From the NCBI GenBank assembly GCA_965215345.1, contig CBDCDL010000002.1, positions 806,001 to 870,000 on the forward strand: 64,000 nucleotides of DNA, given 5' to 3'. This DNA comes from CATQHW01 sp965215345. Its GTDB lineage: Bacteria; Spirochaetota; Spirochaetia; SZUA-6; Bin103. Each line of letters opens with the position of its first letter. Positions within the stretch are counted from its first letter, which is position 1. The translations under genes and the position numbers were made by a program. Under the pieces are notes generated by a model, which saw only the letters and a program-made list of their open reading frames with translations, searched no databases and was not told the origin of the DNA. This document shows positions 9,296 through 17,983 of the stretch, piece after piece.

Positions 9296-9378
9296 TTCAC
9301 GGCGTGAGCGTGACCTGAGTTTCCGGACCTGATGGCCGAGTACGCCGAGCGCCCGGCGAAGCTGTGCAGTGGGCGCCG

Positions 9379-10078
9379 CTACCGCGCGGCGCGCCGGCTG
9401 CGCACCCCCTCCAGGTTCAGCACCTGCATGGCCTCGTCACCCATCGCTATGGCGTAGATCCCGCGCCGCGTCAGATACTTCACCAAGTCGTCTCCGATGC
9501 TCAGTGACGAGAACGCCGGCACCACCGGCATCTCTCCGTACTGCGGATAGTACCGCGCGAAATCGCCGCTCTCCACAAACTGCGCGAATGCCCGCGCGTC
9601 TTCCGGGTGCGGCGTCGACTTCGTCTCGTTGAGCAGCACCGCCCGCGCCCCGACGTAGAGCGCGTCGAACTCCCGCTCGCGCGAGCGGTCGTCGCTGCGG
9701 GTGACCGACACTCGGGTCCCGAAGTACCGAACCTCGCCGCACCCGAACACCTCGCGGGCCAGCCGGCGGACACTCGGCGCCACGATGTCCTCGACCAGGG
9801 TGCCCATCTTCTTGGCCAAGTTGCTCCACCGCTCGTTCATCTCCTTCCGCTCGCGGGCCGCCTCCTCCCAGTTGCGGGCAGCCTCGCGGGCGCTTCATCT
9901 CTTCCCGCTCGCGGGCCGCCTCTTCCCGATAGCGGGCACCCTCCTGCTCCGCATGCTCGACGATACGTTCCAAGCGGTCGAGAGACTCGTCGGTGCGCGC
10001 CATGAACGCGGCGAAGATCGTCTCCAAGCGGTCGGTCCGTTCTTCCACCGCTTCGGTCCGTTCAGTGAGCGTGGCCAT
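9379..10078 (-). pseudogene. Coiled-coil PD-(D/E)XK-fold protein (DUF3782-like), copy 3, frameshifted
   Basis: Third copy of the 6822-7592 gene. It starts normally at ATG 10078 (MATLTERTEAV), reads through the coiled coil to EREEMKR, then shifts frame. The second part (from MNERW at 9840 down to 9379) is intact and almost identical to the other copies, including the LNETKST core. The lesion is a 4-bp insertion (cgcg, 9885-9888): copies 1 and 2 read gcagcctggcgcttcat where this copy has gcagcctcgcgggcgcttcat. Only one EREEMKR unit remains. A truncated coiled coil, or a restart at MNERW, could still be made. Confidence 0.85.
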
Positions 10079-10214
10079 GGTATCCGGTCCCTGCCTTCGC
10101 CAAAGGATAGCTTCGGCGGCCCGCCCCGGCAACCGCGCCCGAGCAAAGGTGGAGGGATTTGGCATGCTCGGCGCATGCCGCACCTTCTGGCGAGAGGCCC
10201 ACGCCGGGCGCACG

Positions 10215-10246
10215 AAAAAAGCCGCCGAGGACAATTCCTCGGCGGC
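10215..10246 (-). terminator. Rho-independent terminator
   Basis: Perfect 11-bp stem gccgccgagga/tcctcggcggc with a 4-nt loop (caat). On the minus strand it is followed by six T residues (aaaaaa at 10215-10220 on the plus strand). It lies about 30 nt beyond the stop of the collagen-like lipoprotein gene and should end its transcript before the repeated gene block. Confidence 0.9.
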
Positions 10247-10276
10247 TCGGAACGTGTCCCGATAGCGGGACGGGTG

Positions 10277-11681
10277 TTACTCCACCACCGTTACGGTGAA
10301 CTTCATCTCTGATGTCTGGAACATGCCGGGTGGTGAATTATCCGACGTGGCCGTCAGCGTGATGGTTGCGCTACCGGTAGCGATACCGGTCACCTCCAGA
10401 GGATCCAGACCACTGGTGGGTGGGTTTTCCGTAACCGCCACCGTGGCAACGCGCACATTCGACGACTCCGCTTTGAGCGTACGAGCATCACCTCCTTCAA
10501 GGTCCTTGAAGAGTCCGTGTGCGTCTTCCGTGAGCGACTCCGTTTCACCGAGCTTCACCGTGTGCGACCGTCCTATGTCTGACGCACCTCCCTGCCACAT
10601 CGGAGGCCCGTTGACAGAGACCAGCACGCTCGCCTCGATCGACAGTCCTTCCCTGTCGGTGGCCTTCAGCTTCACGGTGACCGGGGCATCGCCTGGATCG
10701 TCGTTACCATTAGCGTCCTTTCTGTCCTTGTCCCATGTGGACACCATGCCGGTCAACGTGACGTCAGCGCCATCGGCAGACGCTTCCACATTAGAGCTAC
10801 CCATCAGATCGTTGCGGGTCATCGAGACTACCGTCACCGTCATTTCGCTGCCGTCGTCGTCCTCGAACACTTCCAGGACGCATTCCTGGATCTTGTCACA
10901 GTCCTTATGGAACCCGGGCCGTGCGGACAATTTTTCGTCGGCATCATTGGCGCTATTGCGACGCTTCAGATCCTGAATACCGAGGGTGAGATATGGGACA
11001 CCAGCATTGGACACTTTGGTCGACTATGCCGTCATCGTTTGAGTCGCTACCGATGAGGACCGGCTTGCGGTTCAGCTTGATCGTGACCGTCGCGTCTTTC
11101 GCGACGCCACCGTCGATCCCGCGTACCGTGGCTATGAAGCCGCCCGTGAAGAGACGGTCACTGCCATCGGCCTCGGCGAAAGGGGTGCCCACCCAATCAT
11201 CGGTACCCCCATCCGGAAGCTTGAGCGTGTACTCAAGCGTGTTACCCTCGACTTTGGCCGTTATGGCGTCTTTGGCTGCTGTGTTGACTGCGTCTGCTAC
11301 AGCGTCGGCTCCCCAATCGCCTATGATCGAGTACTCGCGAGTGCCGGTGCCGCCAGTGAAATAGCGGCCCAAGTCAATCTTCAGTGTGTCGGTTTCGGCC
11401 AGATTGGCCGTGGTCTTGTCAGTATCCAGCGTACGGCCGTTCTCATCCCTCAAGTCGGAGGCGTTGAGGAGGATCGACGGCACGCCAAACTTGGCCTGGA
11501 ACGCGTCCACGCCCGGGGTACCCGGGGTACCCGGATCTCCAGGCGCGCCCGGAGTGCCGGGATCGCCCTTGGTTCCAGCGGTTCCGGGCGGGCCGGCGGG
11601 ACCCTGGCAGGCGATGAGCGCCACCAATGCCAGAGCCATCAGCGGAAATGCGGCTACCTTTGCCGCACGAGTGATTCTCAT
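10277..11681 (-). pseudogene. Surface lipoprotein with collagen-like repeats, frameshifted
   Basis: Starts at ATG 11681 after a strong aaaggagaacaacc ribosome site. A signal peptide ends in the lipobox LIAC, followed by collagen-like Gly-X-Y triplets (GPAGPPGTAGTKGDPGTPG and more), then beta-rich sequence resembling cadherin/Ig-like repeats. The first frame ends near 10953. The second frame, open from about 11014 (SNAGVPYLTLGIQDL) to 10277, continues the same kind of domain (VTVKLKATDREGL, ITLTATSDN). The switch needs one nucleotide near the accaaag run at about 11019. With the shift repaired it would be a ~465-residue outer-surface protein. Base composition is lower in G+C than its neighbours. 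Confidence 0.75.
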
Positions 11682-11913
11682 GGTTGTTCTCCTTTTAGGA
11701 ACATTTTGATACGGCGCAGGAAACCCACGCCCCCTCGGGTCTGTAGCGACGCTACGAGGTGTCGCGGCATTCACGATTGAGCATGGGCCCCATTTACCTC
11801 CTGCCGGCGACCAGCCGGTCTGTTCTGCAAGTTCGCGGGCCTGTCGCCGCTGCAGCGGCTTCCCCAACACTCCCACCCACCCGCTCGCGGGACGGTTGCC
11901 TCTCACGGAGGAC

Positions 11914-11942
11914 AACCTAGCACGTCCAGTCAACAGGGTCAA
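11914..11942 (-). promoter_or_regulatory. Sigma70-type promoter of the collagen-like lipoprotein gene
   Basis: On the minus strand TTGACC, a 17-nt spacer and TAGGTT. It would give a leader of about 225 nt before the ATG at 11681. Predicted from sequence only. Confidence 0.4.
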
Positions 11943-11999
11943 CACCCGCGCGCGCCGGTTGTCAAGCCGGCGGCCGGTGCGCCGCACCGCCCCGGGGGA

Positions 12000-12017
12000 G
12001 GCCTGCACGTGCAGGCC
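12000..12017. promoter_or_regulatory. 18-bp perfect palindrome
   Basis: ggcctgcacgtgcaggcc is its own reverse complement. It lies upstream of the -35 region of the lipoprotein promoter at 11937-11942 and could be an operator or a recombination/methylation site. No regulator gene sits beside it. Confidence 0.4.
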
Positions 12018-12461
12018 CTGATGCAAGAAGGGGACCGTGGAAGCAGGCTGTGCGGCGTACCGGCGCACGCGGGCTCGAAGCCCGCAGAACGGCCGGTCGT
12101 GACGTGTGAGAGACGGGCGGGAAGCCGCCGCGCCGCTGCTGATTTCGTGGGTCCTCATCCTGATCCGTTGATTCTCCAGAGCCGGGTATCGCCCGTTGGT
12201 CCTACACCAAGGCTTATCGACATATTACGGCACCGACTTGACGGGTCAACGCCCCGGCCGTGCCTCAGTGCCGAATCGGCCCTTGTCGGCGCCCGGACCG
12301 CCATACGTCCGTGTAGTATCCGGCGTTCGGAGCGTCCGTCAAGCCCGGGGAAGCCGTGGCGAGGGGCGCCGCTCAGCCCGAGGGCGCCGGCGCTGTGAGG
12401 GAACCCGGGTCGTCCCCCCGGCCGAAGCCCGGTGACGGCCGTCGGGCGGGTGGTGAGCGCG

Positions 12462-12490
12462 TTGCAGTGCCGGATACGCAACGGTATTCT
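12462..12490 (+). promoter_or_regulatory. Sigma70-type promoter of the 12509 lipoprotein gene
   Basis: TTGCAG, 17-nt spacer, TATTCT, followed by a short leader with a cggaggat ribosome site before ATG 12509. Confidence 0.5.
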
Positions 12491-12508
12491 TGAGGTCCGG
12501 AGGATTTC

Positions 12509-13048
12509 ATGATCAAGAAGATTTCGTTGCTCGCGGTGGCGGCCGCGGCTTTCGCGGTGGTGCTGGCGGGCTGCGTCAAGGGGCCGGCCACGCCCTTGAC
12601 GCCGAGTCTCGAAGGCACGTGGCAGTTCCAGCATGTGCCGGTGCTCGCAGTGATTGCCGGTGAATCGGTCACGGTGACCGTATCCGCCGGGGGGGAGCCC
12701 ATCAGCACGGATCCGAGGTTCGCCAAGATCATCCGAGTGGATGTCATGGGTACGCTGACCGAGGACGCGGAGGAAATGACGTTCTCGCTGACGTTGGCCG
12801 GGGACGACGCGGTCTCCGTCACCTTGCTGCCCACCATTACGGCCGAACACCTGGCCGCGGAGACGATCGTCGCGGAACAGGCCATCAAGTCGGTGATCAC
12901 TGCGGCTCAGGGCGGGACGGTCATGATCGACCTCGACACGTCGGCCGTCGACACCATGACCGTCACGGGCTCGTTCATCGATACCTTGCTCACGGCTGCC
13001 GGGGCGATGGTGCCGGAGGGCGGACTGACGGCCACCCGCATCGGATAA
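12509..13048 (+). CDS. Small lipoprotein of unknown function
   Basis: 179 residues. A signal peptide (MIKKISLLAVAAAAFAVVL) ends in the lipobox LAGC, so it should be acylated at Cys23 and membrane-anchored. The mature part begins with SLEGTWQFQHV, like lipocalin-type small periplasmic/outer-membrane lipoproteins whose barrels open with a GxW, and is otherwise rich in Thr/Val beta strands. The ribosome site cggagg lies 8 nt before the ATG. It stands alone, divergent from the collagen-like lipoprotein. No family is recognised. Confidence 0.8.
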   Translation: MIKKISLLAVAAAAFAVVLAGCVKGPATPLTPSLEGTWQFQHVPVLAVIAGESVTVTVSAGGEPISTDPRFAKIIRVDVMGTLTEDAEEMTFSLTLAGDDAVSVTLLPTITAEHLAAETIVAEQAIKSVITAAQGGTVMIDLDTSAVDTMTVTGSFIDTLLTAAGAMVPEGGLTATRIG

Positions 13049-13262
13049 CGATTCCGTCGCGCACGACTGAGGTGCGCGAACCGGTTGTCCATGGCGCCGT
13101 CTCAGCCCCGCGGGCCCCGAGGCGGCGCCGGATTACCACCCCATCCCTTGCCTTCCTGACCGCCGCGGCGGTCGCCGACTCACCGTCGGGGCGCCCGCCG
13201 CCGATATACAGAGCGTGGCGTGCGCCTCGATCATCCAGGGGCGCGCTTGAAGGGAGGCTGCC

Positions 13263-13688
13263 ATGGCCATCGAACTGCCGACCGAATTGACAAACCTGCT
13301 GACCGCCGGGACGATCGTGATCGTCGCGTTGGCGGCGCTGGCCGGCTTGGTGGCGCTGGCCCTGCTGCAGGGCGCCGGCCTGCGCCGGCGGGTCGACGAC
13401 ATGCTGCAGGAGGACACGGCCGCCTACGCGACGCTGCGCACCGCCGCGGAGCGGGTGGCCAGGATCGAGGCGGGGACCCTGCCCACCGGCCACGAGGACC
13501 TGCGCATCGCGGTGTCGCCGGAGCTGAGCGCGCGGCTCGAAGAGGCGGCCCGGCGCGGCGGCGTGTCGCTGATGACGGCTGCCCGCGCGGCGCTGGATCG
13601 CGGGCTGGCCTCCGAAGAGGCCGAGCGGCGGCAACCGCGCGAGCTGGCCGCGCCGGCGGCGATGGCGGTGGAGCGCAACGGCCACTGA
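13263..13688 (+). CDS. Membrane-anchored protein with a ribbon-helix-helix-like C-terminus
   Basis: 141 residues, start ATG 13263 with a gaagggaggctgcc ribosome site. One membrane helix (about 16-38) is followed by a helical linker (RRVDDMLQEDTAAYATLRT). The segment LRIAVSPELSARLEEAARRGG to about residue 120 then has the strand-helix-helix pattern and A-L-R-L spacing of Arc/CopG ribbon-helix-helix domains. Coupling such a domain to a membrane anchor is unusual. The assignment rests on pattern only. No operon partner. Confidence 0.65.
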   Translation: MAIELPTELTNLLTAGTIVIVALAALAGLVALALLQGAGLRRRVDDMLQEDTAAYATLRTAAERVARIEAGTLPTGHEDLRIAVSPELSARLEEAARRGGVSLMTAARAALDRGLASEEAERRQPRELAAPAAMAVERNGH

Positions 13689-13724
13689 TCGGCGTCAGCC
13701 GTCGGTGACCGCCGCCCCGCGCGC

Positions 13725-14201
13725 TCAGGCCGGAGAGTCGCCGAGCATCCACGCGAGAAATGCGCCGATGCGTGCGCGGAAGGCCGCCAGGGTGGCAGGC
13801 AGGCGGTCGGCCAGGGACTGCAAGCGATCCGCTTCCAGTCCCGATCCGTAGACATTGCGGAAGACGTGCCGGAACCGCAGGTACTCGCCCAGCTCCTTCG
13901 CCAGGCGGGCGTCGATCACGGCAGGCCGGACCTTCGGAATCTCCAGCACCATGTCGCCAAGGAGCTCCTGATGCCACCGCCCGGCCTGCGGGACGCCACC
14001 GTTCAGCTCGCCTGCGATGCGCACGAAGATCCGTTCCACTCCGCTGTAGAAGTCGTGCAGGATCGATCCTCGAGCCCGCAGCGAATAGGTGTCGGACCCG
14101 CTCGGAGCGCCCGCCAGCTCCGCCGCGAGCTGTTCCAGGCTGGCGAGCTCGTTGGTGACCTCCGCGGCCAGCCGCCGCAGAAGCGCCTCCTCCCGGGTCA
14201 C
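13725..14201 (-). CDS. hepT: HepT-like toxin (DUF86 family)
   Basis: 158-residue all-helical protein of the HepT/DUF86 ribonuclease family. The RFRHVFRNVYG segment near the C-terminus carries the conserved R...H...Y arrangement. It starts at GTG 14201, overlapping the stop of the nucleotidyltransferase gene by 4 nt (GTGA), so the two are translationally coupled. In characterised MntA/HepT pairs the nucleotidyltransferase AMPylates the HepT tyrosine and so neutralises the RNase; that mechanism is inferred here from family and gene order. Confidence 0.85.
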   Translation of the reverse strand: MTREEALLRRLAAEVTNELASLEQLAAELAGAPSGSDTYSLRARGSILHDFYSGVERIFVRIAGELNGGVPQAGRWHQELLGDMVLEIPKVRPAVIDARLAKELGEYLRFRHVFRNVYGSGLEADRLQSLADRLPATLAAFRARIGAFLAWMLGDSPA

Positions 14202-14533
14202 AGCTCGGTGCCCTGCTCGCGGACGGCGGCGAGCAGCGCCGGCGCCGCCGTCTCCCCGGCGGTCAGGTCCAGCGGGAACTCGGTCATGGCGGCGGCCTCG
14301 GCGGACACCGCGTAGAAGCGCCGGGGCGGGATGCCGTGGGCGACCAGGTCGATGTCCGACCGGTGAGTGAACGGCCGCGTGCAGTCGAAGGCGGAGCCGA
14401 TGCCGACGACGCTCCGTGCGCCCGAGCGCTTCAGGAACCGCGCGATGCGGCGTGCGTCTTCCTCCGCGCGGTCGCGGTCCCCGGACTCGAAGTGGGTGGC
14501 GCGGATATGGGCGAGGAGCGCGGCGCGGTCCAT
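14198..14533 (-). CDS. mntA: MntA-like minimal nucleotidyltransferase antitoxin
   Basis: 111 residues with the nucleotidyltransferase signature: Gly46-Ser47 followed by Asp60-Ile-Asp62 (GSAFDCTRPFTHRSDIDL), the GS-X10-13-DxD motif that binds ATP and metal. It is encoded first in a two-gene unit with the HepT-like gene. The family acts as antitoxin by AMPylating its partner. The spacing between GS and DID is slightly longer than in the shortest members but within the superfamily range. Confidence 0.88.
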   Translation of the reverse strand: MDRAALLAHIRATHFESGDRDRAEEDARRIARFLKRSGARSVVGIGSAFDCTRPFTHRSDIDLVAHGIPPRRFYAVSAEAAAMTEFPLDLTAGETAAPALLAAVREQGTEL

Positions 14534-14602
14534 GGATCAATCTACCCGATATCGATGCCGTCGAGCAGGAACACGGCGGCGAAGACGCAGGCGCGCCCGA
14601 GG

Positions 14603-15622
14603 TCAGCCCGAGGCCAGCGCCGCGCGCATGGCGCGGATGTGCGCCGGCCCGGTCCCGCAGCAGCCGCCGACGATCGACGCGCCGGCGGCCACCACCTCGG
14701 GCGCGTGTGAGGCCATGTGCTCAGGCGTGTGATCGTAGTGGGTGGCGCCGGCGACGATCCTCGGCATGCCGGCGTTGGGATAGGCCATCAGCCGCTTGCC
14801 GGCGATGCCGCGCTCGGCCAGGGCGCTCCGCATCTGGCGGATCGCCTCGGCCGCGTAGGGCATCCCGGTATGCTCCGCGCGGCGCTGCTCGGCGCCGCAG
14901 TTCACGCCGACCACGTCCACGAACGGCAGCAGATCCTCGCCGTTCGCGGCGTATCGGCCCGAGGCCAGCAGGTCGATCAGGTCGGCGCACGAGTGTCCCC
15001 AGTCGGTGCGGTACACGGTCGCCCCGCTCTTGCGGTCACGCGTGTACTTGAGCGTGAGATTGACCGCGACCGGCAGCCCGAACGCACGCGCCTCGTCGAC
15101 CGCGATCGCCGCCTCGGTCGCGGAGAACATCGTCTCGATGCACATCAGGTCGGCGCCTGCCGAGGCAAGCGTCCCCGCTACCAGGCGGTGCGCCTCGCGC
15201 ACCTGGACGTCCGGTATGCCGAAGGTGGTGTCGCCCGCATCGGCTTCGATGGCGCCCGGCGACGGGCCGATGGAACCCGATACGAAAACGGTGCGGCCGG
15301 CGTCGTCGACCGCCTGCCGCGCCAGCCGCACCGCAGCGCCGACGATCGCGGCCGAGTCCTCGGCGCTGCGCCCGGCCATGGCGAGGTGCAGCGGCGAGGC
15401 CACGAAGGTGTTGGTCTGCACCAGGTCGCTGCCGGCTTCGATGTAGGACTGCGTGACCTGTCGCACCGCGCGGGGATGGAGTTCGTTGGCCAGCGAGCTG
15501 TTGGGCAGGTCCACGCCGAGGGCGAACAGCTCGGTCCCGAAGCCGCCGTCGTAGAGCAGCACCCGGTCCTCGACCAGCACGTCGCGCAGCGAGCTCACGG
15601 CGTCCGTCTCCGTGTCCTTCAT
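14603..15622 (-). CDS. Homocysteine S-methyltransferase family protein
   Basis: 339-residue TIM-barrel methyltransferase of the betaine-homocysteine/S-methylmethionine family. It probably transfers a methyl group from a betaine-like donor to homocysteine to make methionine. The three zinc-binding cysteines are visible in GVNCG and GGCCGT, and the N-terminal LYDGGFGTELF and SIGPSPG loops fit. I chose ATG 15622 because it overlaps the upstream stop as ATGA; a GTG two codons earlier is possible. It is the last gene of a three-gene operon with the deacetylase-like gene. The methyl donor is not evident. Confidence 0.88.
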   Translation of the reverse strand: MKDTETDAVSSLRDVLVEDRVLLYDGGFGTELFALGVDLPNSSLANELHPRAVRQVTQSYIEAGSDLVQTNTFVASPLHLAMAGRSAEDSAAIVGAAVRLARQAVDDAGRTVFVSGSIGPSPGAIEADAGDTTFGIPDVQVREAHRLVAGTLASAGADLMCIETMFSATEAAIAVDEARAFGLPVAVNLTLKYTRDRKSGATVYRTDWGHSCADLIDLLASGRYAANGEDLLPFVDVVGVNCGAEQRRAEHTGMPYAAEAIRQMRSALAERGIAGKRLMAYPNAGMPRIVAGATHYDHTPEHMASHAPEVVAAGASIVGGCCGTGPAHIRAMRAALASG

Positions 15623-17406
15623 TCCCACCGGACGCTGAAGCGCCGCACGGAGCCCCGCGGCAGCTCCGCGACCAGCGCGGACTGCTGCCGGCCCTCCCGT
15701 TCCCGGCAGGTGACCGGAACCGGCTCACCGTCCACCGAAGCGGAAGCGGCGGCGCCCTCGAAGACCAGCGTGGCATCGTCGACCGCCACGTCGGCGCGAA
15801 CGGTGAAGGTGAGCGATCGCGCCTGCGAGTCCCAGTCCAGCGCCTCCAGGCGCAGCGCCCGGCGGGCGTCGTTGAAGGCGACCCAGTCGATGTCGGAGAA
15901 GCGGGGGATGTCCGCGGTGTAGGCGAGCATCGCGTCGAACCACGGCATCAGCCCGCGGACGTCCAGGCTGATCGGGTGGAAGTAGGGGTGGTAGACGGTG
16001 TGGTAGCGGTCCCGCGCGTCGTCGGCCTGCTGCCGGGAGTCGGCGATGCACTCGTCAAGCGACCTGGCCGGCAGGAAGGTCTTGTCGGTTCGCCAGCCGT
16101 CGTCGGTGGAGATGGTGACCTGCTCGTACAGGTCGATGAAACGGCCGTCGGAGTCCATGAACCGGACCGGAAGGCCGCTGCCGTTCAGGTAGCCGCGGTC
16201 GAAGTAGCGGATCGGAGCGAAGTTCACGTCCAGCCGGATGCCCTCCGCGGCCAGGTACTCGGCCATCTGCGTCCAGCCCACCCAGATGGTGCTGTGGCCG
16301 CGGATGCTCACCGCCCGGCAGCCGTAGCGCCCTTCGAAGGAGGCGAGCTGGTCCCGCAACCCCAGGCGCATCTCCTCGAGCTCCGGGCGCGGCCCGCTCC
16401 AGTTGTGCTGCCCGGCGCCGTGCCCGGCGGCGCGGATCTGCTCGTGGCGCGCAGGCGAGAGCGCGTCGTAGTCGGCGCTCTTCACGTATACGGTGTAGGG
16501 GGCGTCATGCCGGTCGGCGACGGCCATCGTGGCCTCGTACTGCGCTCGCGACATGCCGTCGGAGTCGCCGTCGAACAGGGCCACCGCCGGCGCGTCGCCG
16601 GGGTAGTGCCAGACGCGCGGCAGCGGATGGGGCGCCAGCCACTGGAGCGCGCTCACGAACAGGTCCTGGTGCAGGTCGGCCTGCGGGAGGTCGAGCAGCC
16701 GCTCGTCCAGGCAGCCCACGAACAGGTCGTTGGCCTTGTACATGCCGTCGGCGTCGTAGTCGGGGTAGGCGCCGTTGCTGGCCTGTTCCGGGCGCCCCTG
16801 ATGGAATCGAACGGTGGAGGCGGCCAGGTCGAAGGTGTAGATGACCGCCCGCCCGGCGCCGTGCGCGGTACCGACCACGGCCGGGTGGGGCGACGGCTGC
16901 CCCAGGAACGGGGCCAGCCACAGCGCCACCGACGCGGCGTCACCCTGCCACGTATACAGGTCGGCGCGCTCGTGGAACTGCAGGTCGCCCGCCGGCAGCG
17001 TCGCGGCCAGCGCGTTGCCCGGGTTGGCCTGCACGTAGCGGTCGGTCATGCCGCGCAGGATCAGCGGTCCGTCGGCCCGCGGCCAGCCGCTGGACGACAG
17101 CGGCTCGAGCGCCTCGAACGGCTCCAGTCCGAACGCGCGGGCCAGCCGATGGCCGGGGCGCAGCAGCAACACGCGCGCGCCGGCCGCCGTGAGCGCGAGG
17201 ATCTCGTCTTCCTGCCCGGCCGTCAGGGTCACCGCGCAGACCACGACGACCGCGGCGGCGCGCAACGCGTGGGCATCCAGCGGCGCGTCGGCCAGGTCGT
17301 ACGTCCGGTACCACGGGTAGCCTTCCGCGAGCAGGATCTCCTCCACGTAGCGGTGGAACCGGTTCGGATCGTCGCGGTGCGTGATCACCGCGATCGGTGC
17401 TGCCAT
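15619..17406 (-). CDS. Large protein with ThuA/GATase-like N-terminus and deacetylase-like domain
   Basis: 595 residues, start ATG 17406. The first ~200 residues (IAVITHRDDPNRFHRYVEEIL, GHRLARAFGLEP) resemble the flavodoxin-like fold of ThuA/GATase proteins. The middle has FDGDSDGMS and HGAGQHNWSG, then IRGHSTIWVGW, recalling NodB-type deacetylases, where FDDG and HxxxH bind metal. The C-terminal ~80 residues look like a beta-sandwich. No single family is recognised with certainty; a periplasm-independent carbohydrate-modifying role is plausible. It is the middle gene of the 17972-14603 operon. Confidence 0.65.
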   Translation of the reverse strand: MAAPIAVITHRDDPNRFHRYVEEILLAEGYPWYRTYDLADAPLDAHALRAAAVVVVCAVTLTAGQEDEILALTAAGARVLLLRPGHRLARAFGLEPFEALEPLSSSGWPRADGPLILRGMTDRYVQANPGNALAATLPAGDLQFHERADLYTWQGDAASVALWLAPFLGQPSPHPAVVGTAHGAGRAVIYTFDLAASTVRFHQGRPEQASNGAYPDYDADGMYKANDLFVGCLDERLLDLPQADLHQDLFVSALQWLAPHPLPRVWHYPGDAPAVALFDGDSDGMSRAQYEATMAVADRHDAPYTVYVKSADYDALSPARHEQIRAAGHGAGQHNWSGPRPELEEMRLGLRDQLASFEGRYGCRAVSIRGHSTIWVGWTQMAEYLAAEGIRLDVNFAPIRYFDRGYLNGSGLPVRFMDSDGRFIDLYEQVTISTDDGWRTDKTFLPARSLDECIADSRQQADDARDRYHTVYHPYFHPISLDVRGLMPWFDAMLAYTADIPRFSDIDWVAFNDARRALRLEALDWDSQARSLTFTVRADVAVDDATLVFEGAAASASVDGEPVPVTCREREGRQQSALVAELPRGSVRRFSVRWE

Positions 17407-17408
17407 CG

Positions 17409-17972
17409 TCAGCCCTCCTTCGCGTAGAAACGCTCTGCCCAGGCTTCCGGCGCCAGCACCTCGGCGCCGGGCTCGTTGCGTTCCAGCAGCCGACGGGCGC
17501 GTCCGGTTGCGGCGCGGAACACCGGAGTGGAGCCGTCGCTGTGGTACGGCGCCGCGAACATGCGGCGGTACCAGGCGTCCAGCTCGGCGTCGTCCCCGAA
17601 GCCGGGAACGAATTGCTCGTAACCGCAGAAGTCCCCGGCGACCGCCTCCGAGCTGTCGATTCGCGGCGGCGTGGTGGTGAGCGGCCGGGCGACGAGCCGT
17701 TCACCCGCGGCGATGCGCGCCGCCACCTCCTCCATGCCGAGGTAGCCATCGCCGTCCCGGCCGTCCGGGAATACCCGCGCCAGGTCGGTGTCGGCCAGCA
17801 CCCACTTGCGGTAGCGCGGCCAGTGGAACTCCAGCAAGGTGTGGCCGTTGTCGTAGGTGTTGTAGAGGCCGGTGACGCGCCGGGCGCCCAGCCGGATCGG
17901 CCGGTCCGCGGGCGACCGGTAGCTGTGCCGGTCGATCAGGGTGGCGCGCTGCTCGCCGTCTGCTGCCGTCAT
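17409..17972 (-). CDS. Transglutaminase-like C-terminal domain protein
   Basis: 187 residues. The stretch TGLYNTYDNGHTLLEFHW followed by KWVLADTD looks like the His and Asp blocks of a transglutaminase-like cysteine protease fold, but the Cys block that should precede it is absent, so this may be a truncated or inactive member. Start ATG 17972. A perfect TATAAT lies 11 nt upstream, so the leader would be only a few nucleotides. First gene of the operon ending with the homocysteine methyltransferase (2-nt gap to the next gene). Confidence 0.6.
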   Translation of the reverse strand: MTAADGEQRATLIDRHSYRSPADRPIRLGARRVTGLYNTYDNGHTLLEFHWPRYRKWVLADTDLARVFPDGRDGDGYLGMEEVAARIAAGERLVARPLTTTPPRIDSSEAVAGDFCGYEQFVPGFGDDAELDAWYRRMFAAPYHSDGSTPVFRAATGRARRLLERNEPGAEVLAPEAWAERFYAKEG

Positions 17973-17983
17973 TCGATCGGTGC

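Larger units (their letters stand above)
6805..10150. repeat. Triplicated gene block
   Basis: Three directly repeated segments (about 6805-7650, 7741-8594 and 9330-10150), each holding a coiled-coil nuclease-fold gene with shared flanks. The stop-proximal flanks share gtgggcgccgct; blocks 2 and 3 also share cctgatggccgagtacgcc further out. The start-proximal flanks share ctgccttcg and ggatagcttcggcg. The AAA-ATPase remnant separates blocks 2 and 3. The near identity of the copies indicates recent duplication or ongoing gene conversion. Confidence 0.85.
11682..12508. other. Divergent intergenic region
   Basis: About 830 nt between two divergent lipoprotein genes, with no coding potential I trust. 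It holds a promoter on each side, an 18-bp palindrome and several gtcaac-type repeats. A G+C-rich structured stretch at 12340-12445 ends just upstream of the rightward promoter. Confidence 0.6.

Noticed and set aside
7741..9363. Possible insertion sequence flanked by repeats
   Set aside because: The repeats are copies of the coiled-coil gene and its flanks; no transposase or terminal inverted repeats were seen.
12300..12445. Cobalamin-riboswitch-like core (ggggaagccgtggcga ... agcccggtgacggcc)
   Set aside because: It resembles the B12 box and GGGAA core by eye, but a good promoter (12462-12490) lies downstream, so it would not be in the lipoprotein transcript, and the gene is not B12-related. 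A covariance-model search (RF00174) would decide.
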